Part shown: positions 24,825-36,400 of the stretch, piece by piece | Layout: the number at the start of each line of letters is the position of its first letter | How positions within the stretch are numbered: the first letter of the stretch is position 1 | Assembly: GCA_025093555.1 (NCBI GenBank) | Contig: JAIWNF010000006.1 | Location: 310,001-374,000, forward strand | DNA: 64,000 bases | Origin: Circinella umbellata | Taxonomy: Eukaryota > Mucoromycota > Mucoromycetes > Mucorales > Lichtheimiaceae | Direction: 5' to 3' | The notes under the pieces: generated by a model | What the model was told of the DNA's origin: nothing | Databases searched by the model: none | What the model saw: only the letters and a program-made list of their open reading frames with translations | Made by a program: the position numbers and the translations under genes

Positions 24825-27805
24825 TTAACCAGTGTTATCATCATTGCTATAATTTTCACAATCCTCTCCTTCAATATCAAATACGGCATGCGTACGGTTA
24901 TTCTTGGGAGTAAAAAAAATGAGCGGCGGACGTTCCTCCTGGTGATCGAATAATGATCTTTTTGCTTTTTTGTCTTGTCTCAACTTTTCAGCTTGCGCAG
25001 CAGGGAGTAATTTGATAACTTCATCCAAGTTATTCTATATACAAATTAAAAAAAAGTGATATTAGTAAATCTAGCCCATTCTATTTCAGTACATTCCAAT
25101 GCCAATATATATGTATATGTCAAACTTACCTTCCATGTGTATAGTAATTGAATTGCCTTTTTGAATTTTGCGTTAATATCATAAATAGTCACTGGAATAA
25201 ACATATCGCCAAGTTTATTTACTACAAATACATCCTCATCTTTCTTTATAATATTTAGAGCACCATCGTGGCCTATTATTACAAGAATAATTATATGTGA
25301 GTGAATATCAATAATAACTGTAAGAATAATAGTACATCTGCACGCATATATTTTTTTTTGTGTACTTACCCACCCAATCCATATACATGATATGAAAAGA
25401 TTTTGGATCAAAGTCCTCTGGATCAAATGGCAACTTCAACAGGGATTCTAAAATACAGGCGTTTGTTCGTACATTTTTACACTCTTGTTTTCTAATTGTA
25501 CTGGGAGTAACATTATCTGCCTTCCATTCGCAACTAGAAATATTTTGATCGTGGGATGCCACAAGTAAGTCTACCTTGCGTCCCATAATGTTGTGTGTGG
25601 TACTAAAGACACCACCTTTAGAGTAATCCTTTTCATTTCGTTCCCTAACAGCCTTAGATTCGACACATGCTTGCTCACCCCTATATAATATAGAATAAGT
25701 TTACAGATAAATAATCCTCATCATCCAATATATAATATAATAGCCTGGAGGGATTCGATACTTACAGTTGAAACTTATATTGGGGACCACGGAGCACGAT
25801 CTTCATTATGGTGTAGCAGTCTTCCATACAATCTAATTCACTTTCATTTCCTTCTGACCTGTGTAAGCAATTCTTAATTCTAAATATAATGATAGGTATA
25901 TATACATTAGTGCACCTGTCACAATAGAGGAATCAAGGTGAAACAAATTGAAAAAAAGAAAGCTTACATTGATTCAAGAATATCTATTATTTGTAAAATG
26001 GGCGAATCAATAGCACTTTTCATTTCAACTAGTTTTCTTTCAGTAAGGTATATTAAAGCATGATGCTCTTTATTCAGATACTTGACACCACCGTCTTCAA
26101 TAGCATATTTTCCTTTCAGAATCTATAGATCATGGCATTATTAATAAATCACAATAACTGCTTACCCTTTCTATCTCTACTTCCGAAAGGAAAAATTGCA
26201 CTTACAGCGACCGTTGTATCAAACACTTCATCACAACCATCCTCAAGTTGGATAATAGGAGATGTTAACGTTTTCATTTCATCCCAAGTACTTTTTTGAA
26301 ATATGTTTTTAGTGTATGTTGCAGTCCAATCGTGTGAAAGGTCGATAATTCCTGACAATGAAATACTGTGCGTATCATATATATTAGGATTTCAGAGTTT
26401 AGAATGGGTGATAAGTATTACGTACAAGAAGAAAATGAATATTACCGTAACAAATTTTCGAGCACCTCATTATTGATCGGCCACCCATCAAGTAAACATA
26501 ATGACAATAAATTCAAATGATCAATTTTTGTTTTAGTCTTTCTTCGTAACTGTTCAATCATTTTGTCATTTTTGGCATGTGGTTCTTTGTTAATCTATTA
26601 TATATACATATAAAACCACGTATCAGAAGAGTTATTAAATACTTAAGCATAGATTATGAGAAGAAGTAAAAAGAAAAAAACTGAATAACCTACCAAATTA
26701 AAAGCCCACGCAAACAACTCTTGCCTTGCTTCAAAAGTATCAATGTCACCATTATCATTAACAACTTCACATACATCACGACCACTTGTACCAACTTGAT
26801 TTTCTTTTACAGAGTTATCAGCTTCATCGTTGTCATCTTGTTCTTGGATGCCTTGATTCAAAAGATCCGTTGATTTATCATCATCATCTTCTTCATTTTC
26901 TTCTTCTTTTTCTTCTTCATTATCTTCTTCATTTTCTTCTTCTTCTTCTTCTTCATCATCATTTTCTTCTTCTTCACTCCTTGATATTGACGATGCATAG
27001 GTGGGTCTTTTGTTTTTGGCTTGCATTTGTTCTTTGTCAATGTCATCATGGTTTCGCTTTTTGCTTTTTACACTGTCCAGCTCTTTAGCGAGATTTTTAA
27101 TTGTAGCTACTTCATAAGTTTTCTGATAGAAATTTCAAAAAATGTAATATTTGAGCAAACTGCGAAAAAGCGGGATTATGATCATGGTTATGATTATATA
27201 CATACTCGAGCAATTTCTTTTCTCTTCTCTAGAATTTCATTTTCAGTAGCTAATTTAGATTCTTTAACTGCTTGTTCTCTCCAAAAATAATTATTGGTTC
27301 GATTTTTGTGAATATCTATAAACAGAAATGTAGGCTTGAATTTAAATAACTTTTTTCAACTGTAATTTACTTATCAAAAAATAAACCTACTTTTTAGGTC
27401 GGACTTGATTTGTTTTATTCTTTCATATTCACGACCTGTACTTTTGTTTTTATATGCATTAAGTATAGTTTTAATATCGTTTGTAAGATTTTGATGAGCA
27501 AAAGCACGTTTAATTCCAGGATTAATTTTGATTGCTTCAATATCATAATTCTGGACACACCATTTTTGCCAAGGATTTTTAATCCAAAATTCTATTTTTA
27601 ATAATGGTAATGACAAAAATGCGTTAATACTGACTGCTGTTCTATAAAAAAAAATTACGCGCATAACCAAAAAAAAAAAAAATAAATAAAAAAAATAAAA
27701 ACCTGGAAGATTCAAATCATGGCGTAAACTTTCAATAGAAATCTTGACAGGCACTGCCGACTTTTTCTTTGTTTTTGAACTTTCACTTTGAGTTTTGAGT
27801 GGCAT
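24825..27805 (-). CDS. Uncharacterised protein with PD-(D/E)XK-like GRK..D..EWK core
   Basis: Multi-exon gene for a protein of roughly 650 residues; I do not recognise a named function. It starts MPLKTQSESSKTKKKSAV (basic, Ser/Lys-rich). The first intron is only about 60 bp and nearly pure T on the coding strand. A middle exon (about 26.7-27.1 kb) carries a long Glu/Asp-rich tract encoded by GAA/GAT repeats. Downstream segments are GIIDLSHDWTATYTKNIFQ, then MEDCYTIMKIVLRGPQYKF, then GRKVDLLVASHDQNISSCEWK, then FHIMYMDWVG. The Asp of KVD and the E-x-K thirteen residues on match the spacing of a PD-(D/E)XK nuclease core. I associate this layout with expanded Mucoromycota families. The stop is at 24825 after YSNDDNTG. 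Nuclease activity is inference only. Confidence 0.75.
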
Positions 27806-29360
27806 TTTCAGTCAGTTATAACAAATATTGCATGTGTATATCAAAAGCTAAAGTATGGTGTAGACTGCGGAAAGATTGATTGACTGGGTGAAAAAAAGAA
27901 AGTAGAAGAGAGTGAAAGAAGGAAAACAATTGTCACAGCATGTGACAGTGGGAAATATAAGAAATCTCAACCAAGGAACTAATATCTATGAATAAATTAT
28001 ACACATGAACGATGTCTATATGTAAGAACTTGACAAGAAAACAAATAAAAATTCCTATTGTTATATACACCCAAATAGGTAATTTTCTTTTTGATATAGA
28101 AATACCTCTTTATGTCATACTGTCAATACAGTAAACAAATATATATATATCAGCTTATGTTATACTTCTATATTATATACATAAATATATAACCACAACT
28201 TCAATTTCTTGTCCTTTTCTCTCTATAATCTCTGACAACAGTGGTGCTGTTGTCATTATTGTCAGTGGTACAGTACCAAGTATTTGAAGTTTTATCTCAG
28301 CTTGCTATGTATATAGCAATATTTTAATCAACTGTATTATTTTTTGATATATCATCATCAATCACCAATGGTTGATTCTTACGTAGTATACATAAAATAG
28401 AAGGATATATATATCAGTGCGTATATAAGTACCTTTTTTTCTTGATCAAATAATGAAGTTTAAACTGTAAATTAAGTTGAGATTTATCAAAGGTTTTCTG
28501 ATCATTTTAAAATTCAATATAGGTTTGCTTTTTTGCTTTTTGATTTATTAAAGCGTATTGTTTTAATTAGACCACTTTTCTGTTATATTAGAAAAATTGA
28601 TGGCTAGCGCGAAGAACCGAAAAATTCAAAATAAGGAAAAGTCATGCACCAAATGTTACAAATCAACTACTTATTTTTGTCTTGTATAATTAAAAAATAT
28701 TGGGAAGTTTTAGAAGCAATTAAATTCTCAGTGCAGTAATGAACTATAACAATAATAGCAGCTTTTAGGCTTTTGTCGTTGTGCCGTTTTTCTTTTGATA
28801 TAATGTCAATGACAACAACATTCGAAGAGAGAAGGTCGAGAAAACTCTGTCATGCGTATTGTTGATCACCGGAAAAGTATGACCATGTCTCTCATAATCA
28901 AACAATCAAGGAGAAAATAACAGGGGCTTATGATGCTGTAATAGGGGATTTGATAATGGGGTAAAGAATAATATTACTAAAGCTTAATCTTTTTTAAAAC
29001 AATAGGATTTTATTTATTATGCTTCTATGTGCTTTATTCTTTTATATATATATATATATGTATTCTGCAATAACCATAGGTTGCTTTAGTTTTGAATCCG
29101 GTCAAAAGAATGTATATATGGTGCACTAAAACAACAATATTAGTATCAAGCACTGCTTATAATGTAATAGTGCTTTCCAATTGTTTTTTTTACATATTAT
29201 TGTTTACCCATTAAATGTTGTATAGAATCCAACTATTAATCAAAGTCTACTAATGTTTGGAAGGTCATCAAAATTTAAAGGATATCAATGCTAGACCATT
29301 ATTAATCTATTTGAAAAGAAAAATAGAAAGATCGCATTTCTTGATTTCATCAAGCAAGAC

Positions 29361-29495
29361 CTAGTTAATGGGCCATAAAAAACGGCGCGCTGACAATTTA
29401 TCGTTAGCCAAAAGATCAACAGCATACATTTGTGTGAAAACGTGGTTAGCAGCACTCCAAAATAAAGTAAAGTAGATCATGACGAGCACGGCCAT
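29361..29495 (-). CDS. Possible micro-ORF, 44 residues, one membrane segment
   Basis: An ATG at 29495 opens a 44-codon frame ending in TAG at 29361-29363. The first 20 residues (MAVLVMIYFTLFWSAANHVF) are hydrophobic like a membrane anchor or signal sequence; the rest (YAVDLLANDKLSARRFLWPIN) is polar with two Arg and aromatics. Its GCC GTG CTC GTC codons are GC-richer than the surroundings. A CAG just upstream of the ATG could instead be a 3' splice site, making this the last exon of an unseen gene. I do not recognise a family. Confidence 0.25.
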   Translation of the reverse strand: MAVLVMIYFTLFWSAANHVFTQMYAVDLLANDKLSARRFLWPIN

Positions 29496-32400
29496 CACTG
29501 TTTTTTATTATTATGTGACAATGAAGGGGTTAAGGACAAACATAAAAATAATAATCCATGTGTATCTTCATATAAAGGAATAAGAATACATATAAACAAC
29601 ATCACATGTACATCAAAAGCTTTTTTTTTTACCCACGGAAAACAAAACAGAATAGGTTTTTACTTTTCTAAACTGAAAAATGTATGTATTATACATAAAA
29701 ATATTTAAACTTCACAAGAATAAGTAGTGATATGCATAATCATAAAGTAGATCTTTGACGATCAATCCCCCCCCCCTTGATTGAAATAGATTCACCTGTA
29801 GAAAATTCAGGTATTTTTCATGAGTGTCTTCATCACTTTTTTTTTTTTAGCCTGAGGCAAGTAGGTTTAGGGGAATAAATAAGGCATCATAAGTTTTGAT
29901 TAAAAATTAAAACTTCCATCTTTCCTCTCATCTCCTTTTGAGTCTCGAGCTCTTGTTTTTAGCTATAGATTATCATGCACATGACAACCTAGGTCAAGAA
30001 AACTTTTCTCCTTGTTGCTTTCAAACAATATCACAGTTTTTTTATTATCGGCCGGAAAGCCGGAGCTGGAGAAAGGGGAGTATAAAATGATGTGTAACCT
30101 TCGAAAAAAGGGGCCAAGGAAAGACCATTTTCTATAAAAGTTTATACGATTTTGCATGCGAGAAACACGATGGTGTTTAGGTGGGATTTTAGATTTTAAC
30201 AAACACAACTACTTGTGTTACAAATTCTCTTGACAACTTTTTTTTAGCGTGGTTGTTGTTATTGTTGTTGGATTATCTTGGACCTCACCCCAAAAAATTA
30301 ATAAATATAAATAATGTGTGATCGATGGATTTGATACCAATGTTGGGAATTATAAATAAAACGGTATTCATATTTGTACCACTTCATGGTGCATTGGCCA
30401 ACTCAAACACTCCTTATAAACAAAAAGTGTAGCAGTGTAGATTGCAAGAGAGAAAGAAATGGAAAATAAGGAAGAAAAAAGAAACAGGAGTACGAAGGAA
30501 AAAAAAAAGGATATTACATGATGTAACTCGTTTTAAGTTTCATCGTTTTTAATTAATTGAAAAGGACAGTTGATAAAAATAATCGATCGTTACTATGGTA
30601 AATCTTATTCCATGTGATAATATTGTTATTAATGGTAACGTTTTAAAAAGTTATAAAAATATGATGATCATACTACATAAAGAAGAAAGACATATGACAA
30701 CTGATGACAGAGATGTTTGTCAAAGAAAGCACGGGAATTGTATGTATATATAGCGCCGCTTCTACATATAATAATAAAACACAAACAAATAAGATATTAT
30801 TCTAGTCAGAACGCAAGTTAATGACATGAAAGCCAGAGATAGTAATAAAAAATAGTTATTGGTGGCTCATCAACATGAACCATCAATATTTATTTCGAGA
30901 GTTGGCTTTTAAGTTGTTCTCGGTGACCGGTTTTAGGAATTCCGAGATTTATAGATCCAGTCGGCCGTGCACTACGTAAAAAACAGGGGTTATCAATCCT
31001 CACCACTGAAGAAAGATGAAGCATCACTGTTTTTTTTATTAAATTTTGATCGAAAGCTTTGTGTGTGCGAGCGGGGAAAGCTTAGCAGTTATACTATTAA
31101 AAAGCTTCGTATTTAATAACATACGAACTGAGACGCGTTCACTCCATTTTTCAATACATCTTTATACAATATTGTTAAGCGCAATGTAGTTTTCAAATCA
31201 TTAGCGTATGGTTTTTCAAAGATTGATCTGGTTAATTGGAAATTAACATAAAAAATATAAAAGTATCATATATTTCAAATATATGCCAATATCTTAAATT
31301 ACTTGCAAATGATGATGATCATGCTTCTACTTTGCTTTCTTATGAACACCACCACCAACTACAACAGTCGCATCGTCATAATTCTTTCTCTCTATCTCTC
31401 GCACACACAATATATACAAAATAAAGTTTTTGTTAACCTTATATTCTTTTTTTTATCATGGTAATGTTTTCATGATATACATATAGTGTATGTATTTTTT
31501 GTACTTGTAGTAAGAGAAACGGTATAAGGTCATTGATTGTGTTGTTTATTCATAATTAGTACTTGTTTGGAAGAACAGAGCTGTAAACTTTACAAGTAAT
31601 TTAATATGTTGACATAAATTCGATATATATATTGTTATATTGATTTCCAATTAATTGGCCGATCTTTGAGGAACTATACACTGGTGGTTTGAGAATTACA
31701 TTGCTCAGCAATATTGTATATACACGAAATTGAAAAATGGATTAAGCTTGGCTTAGTTTTTATATTCTTGAATGTACATATAATCTCCTGGCGGAGAAAA
31801 CCTTGCATGTGGTACATCAACGACTCAAAATAAGTCAGGGTAAATAAAAGTGTGTAATATAGTGTATCATTACACAAGAGCTATGACCAACCTTAAATCC
31901 ATTAACAGAGCGATGAGAAAAAAAAAATACTTTGCGGAACCAACACCGATGAATCGCGACGACAGAATAATGAAGATTGATGACGAAGATGATGATCTTT
32001 ACCAAAAGAACCTATTGTAGTATATTTATATGTTTACTTTATTTTCATGTCCCTCCATGGAAAAAAGTAAAAGAAATATTTTATTCTCGGATAAAGATCA
32101 TTTTGTTGTATTTTAGTATTTTAGTATTCATTTCTTAATTTTTTTTAACTCTGGATATCTTTGGAAAAAAAGGCATTTTCGTTGAACAGTGTAATTGTAT
32201 AAAATGAGTTAGAGAAAATCTTTTGTGTGGGAGTTCTTATAATAAGAAGTAGACAACATAAATAAATAAATAAAAAAGAAAAAAATGATAGGAAATCGGA
32301 TTAAAGAAGAAGATTCCGCGTACAACAAGAAAAATGAGCCAACATTATTTGTTCTGTGCTTCAATAAGATGATTGTGCACATACCAACCTGTTATAATAA

Positions 32401-32744
32401 ATATAAATATTATTAAGCGCCTAGGCCAAGGTACATCTCTTAGCAACAACAAGCAGCTCTTTTGATGTACTGCATATATTATAGAAGCAAATCCTTTCCT
32501 TCCCCCCGTTTTTTTTTTTACAAAATATATGATCGATAATTAAGTATGCGTATATCACTTATACAAATGTCTGATATCTAAAGAGACAAACTTCTCTTCT
32601 CTCTGAAATACGTATCTCATACCAGCTCTATCTTTCTTCTTTTGCATCTTCTCACTTCCGATTTTGCATATTACGTATACCATTAGTTTGGTGGTACCTC
32701 TCTTTAAAAGGTATAAGGAATTGCATTATACTTTCTTAAGGATC

Positions 32745-32820
32745 CCGGGTTGCCATACGTGTCACAGAACAGGGGAAACGTAGGACAAAGAGCTGTCCAG
32801 TACGTCCGTGGGCAGGCTAG
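32745..32820. ncRNA. Candidate structured RNA element (strand unknown)
   Basis: A GC-rich island in AT-rich DNA. ACGTA (32778-32782) and GGACA (32783-32787) pair with TACGT (32801-32805) and TGTCC (32794-32798) around the loop AAGAGC, with an AG bulge. Outside this, TGCC (32751-32754) and ACG (32757-32759) can pair with GGCA (32811-32814) and CGT (32807-32809). No known RNA consensus (SRP, RNase P/MRP, U snRNA, TPP riboswitch) was matched by eye, and no clear Pol III boxes or T-run were found. Confidence 0.3.
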
Positions 32821-33488
32821 GAAGAAATAAGGCTTTACATCATGTGAGGTGGCATATATAATATATAGAAAAGGGTGAAACGGTGGATTTATACATTATA
32901 TATAGCAGTTTTATATTTTATCAAAAATGAAATGAATTATTTCATAATAATAATATCATGGGCATCTTTTTATTTACACATTTAATACATTATCTTTTTT
33001 TGGAACGGAGATGTGTTTATATATCCCCATTTCCCTATAATAATTGCTGTATTATAAAAAAAAAAAACTAGTGTATGAAATGTATGATATAAGTTATGCA
33101 TGTTGGGTTTTTATGGTTTGTTTAGCCCAAAACGACACGCCCCGCATCATCCCCCAAAATGTTTCTTTCCTTCCACCCCCAACTTAACCAAAGAAGAAAG
33201 GCACTTGTCTTTTATTTATTTAAATCCTGCTTATTTGTTTTCTTTTTTTCTTTTTTCTTTTCATAATCCTTTTTTTCTTGTAATTTTTTTTTTGTTTTTT
33301 CTTTCTTCTGTTTTTTTTTCTTTCTTTTGTATCATTTTTATATTATTTTATCTTTCTTTGTAATATATTTTTTCTTATTTCTTTTTGTATACAACGAACG
33401 AAAAAGTCGAACGACGTATCTACTCCATAAAGAATTTACATTATATATAAAAATATATAAATAAAAAAATCTAGATCAATCAATCATC

Positions 33489-36400
33489 ATGGCAACAACC
33501 GCTGTTAGGTAACATTTTGTTCTCTTGAGCTATAACATCCAAGATTGATTTTATATATTCAGCTCAAATTATGAATAAAATATTATTTTATAGAGTTGCA
33601 ATTCGTGTGCGTCCTTTGTCACAAAAAGAATTGATGTGCAACAGTGCAGAAACTATATCATTTCTTCAGAATGAACCACAGATATATATCGGCAATGATC
33701 ATTCATTTACATACGATTATGTATTTGATACAAAATCACATCAACAAAGTATTTATTCATCTAGTGTGCAGCCTCTTGTCGAAAAATATGTTGATGGGTA
33801 ACTTATTTCTACTATTTTCGGAATCAGTTCCGAATTCCCAGATAGATGATATACATTAAATAAGTGAGAATATCTAACTTTCCTCTCTTTTATCTTTTTA
33901 GATTTAATGCTACAATCCTTGCTTACGGGTACATTTTCTTTTTCATCAAATAAAATTTTAACTTTTTATCAATCGATCAATCAATCAAATAAAACATCGC
34001 TAATGTACTTTATTGAAACATTAAATAAAATAGTCAAACAGGTTCTGGTAAAACGTATAGCATGGGTACAGCTATTGACGGTAACATTGGTTCTGAGGAT
34101 CATCAGGGTGAGTTTACATTATAAAACAAAATGTTTTTTCTCCTTCCTACTCCTTTATCACTATTATTTCATGTACTAAAGTATATTTTATATTAAACCC
34201 TTTTCATTTATTTATACGAAACAATTATTATTTACCCCTGATAGGTATCGTACCACGTTTTATTCGCGACTTATATGAACGTCTTGAGCAGAAAAAAGCC
34301 ACCACACCCAATTATGACTATCAAGTCTTGGTATCTTTTTTAGAATTATATAATGAAGACCTTGTTGATTTATTAAATATGCAACAAAAGCAACAACAAC
34401 GACAACGTACTCAATCCAATTGTGATATTTCAATACGTGAAGATGTTCATGGAAATATTTATTGGAGTGGTATACGTGAAGAAACTTGTTCAAGTCCTTC
34501 TGAATTATTAAGTTTCTTAACAAAAGGTTCATTATGTCGTACTGTGGGTTCTACCGATATGAATTCTGTTTCTTCAAGATCTCACGCTATATTTTCTGTC
34601 ATTTTAAAACAACAACTGCCCGAGCAAGAAGGCGGTAATGATACTAATAATAAAGAGAATAGCAACCCAACAACCACTTCCACAACAACAGAAACACGTG
34701 TCAGCAAATTTCATTTTGTTGACTTGGCTGGTTCTGAACGGGTAAGCAACTCCTTTTTTTGTTTATTTTGTTTTTAGCATTACTATCTTAAATGAAATAA
34801 AAACATAAAGACAAAAAAAAAAGACTTATACGCATGTATGTAATATATAAATAAATAAATAGTTAAATCGCACTAAAGCGGAAGGTGTCCGTGCACGCGA
34901 AGGTATTGCCATTAACTCCGGACTACTAGCACTTGGCAACGTTATCAGTGCTCTCGGTGATGAATCTCGTCGATCTACTCATGTACCTTATCGTGATTCC
35001 AAACTGACTCGTTTATTACAAGACTCTTTGGGTGGTAATTCACAAACATTAATGATGGCTTGTGTTTCTCCAGCTGATACCAATTTTGCTGAGACCTTAA
35101 GCACACTAAAATATGCCAATCGTGCCCGTAATATTAAGAATCGAGTGTCGATAAATCAAGAATATGCTGGGTCTTCTGTTGAAGTCAGTCAATTACGATC
35201 TCAACTTGTCAAACTTAAAATGGAACTTAATGCACTACGTGCTAATAGCGGTACTAATGGATCAGCTATGATGTCTGGTTTTAACAATAATACCAATAAC
35301 AATGAAGTAAATGCCTTACGACAAGAGATCAATAAATTGCGTGCACGTGTCCAAGAAGCTTCTGATGAATTATGTCAAGTTTCAGCAGAACGCGATAGTT
35401 TGTTACTGGAGCGTCAGCTGAATGATTTGCCATCGGAGAATCTACCAGGTTTATTAGATCAGCTGAACAATCTCAATAGCAGCAGCAACAATAGTAACGA
35501 TGATGGTGATAATACCGCAGAAGTTCCAGCTACAGGGGCGAAGACAAATACGATTCCCATGATCGCGCATTATCAAAAAACCATCAAAGATCTCCGCAAT
35601 GAACTTCAAGATACACGTGAACGCCTGGCATTTGTTGAAAACACACAAGCTCCCATGATGCATGCATTGGCAATGACGTCTCAAATGACCCCACAACCTT
35701 CACTAAGCACAAGTGCCCGTTCTTCGCGTCGACGAAATGGGTCAAGTCGCCGTAAACGTGCAGCTAAACATGGTAATACAGTGGGTAGTAATGTTACTTT
35801 CCGTTCATCGCGTGTATCTAAGGTACCTGGCACCAACAACGGCAACAATAAGAAGGGCCGTGGAACAGCAGCAGCACAAACTACACCAATAACTACTACA
35901 CCTGCAGTAGAAAAGACAACAGATGCAAGTATTCAAGCCCCGATTCCCATTTCACCTACTGATAACCAAGATATTGAACAGTGGTTACAGGAAACGATTG
36001 GTCCATTCAACTTCTCTGGTACATCCGATATTCGTACAGAAGTCCGTGATTCCATTAGCAAAGCGCGTATGGAGATTGAAAAAGGCATGAAAGTACTTGA
36101 AGATGTCCGAACTAGAGAACAAGAAGAGGTAAATTTTTTTTTATTTTTATTCATTTTCATTTTCACACGACCAAACTCTACTAGGAGACCTGGTTATTAA
36201 CAAAAGAATTTTTTTTCTACCTTAAACCCTACCTAATTAAACCATATTTAGCAACAAGCACTTCAACAACAACAACGGCAACAAAAGCAACAAGAATGTG
36301 AATTGTTGGCTGATAATGAATTACTTAAAACTCTTCAATCTAAAGAAAATGCATTTATTTTTGCCGATCTTGAACATGAAGAACAAGATTTATTAGAAGA

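Larger units (their letters stand above)
27806..33488. other. 5.7-kb gene-poor region
   Basis: The longest gap in the window, between divergently read genes. It contains a possible 44-codon membrane micro-ORF (29361-29495, minus), a structured GC-rich island (32745-32820) and pyrimidine-rich runs at about 33230-33360 in front of the kinesin gene. Other open frames (such as 29963-30208 minus and 31236-31424 plus) have no motif. No tRNA or rRNA is visible. Confidence 0.5.

Noticed and set aside
26786..27088. Plus-strand Leu/His-rich frame
   Set aside because: Antisense to the Glu/Asp-rich exon of the EWK-motif gene; low-complexity shadow.
31236..31424. 62-codon plus-strand frame with His/Gln-rich end
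   Set aside because: Low complexity, no family resemblance and no supporting exons.
32756..32764. ACGTGTCA matching the LTR end sequence
   Set aside because: Only the 8-mer matches; the preceding 240 bp show no similarity to the LTR copies.
33100..33363. 87-codon Phe/Ser-rich plus-strand frame
   Set aside because: Produced by the pyrimidine tract upstream of the kinesin gene; no motif.
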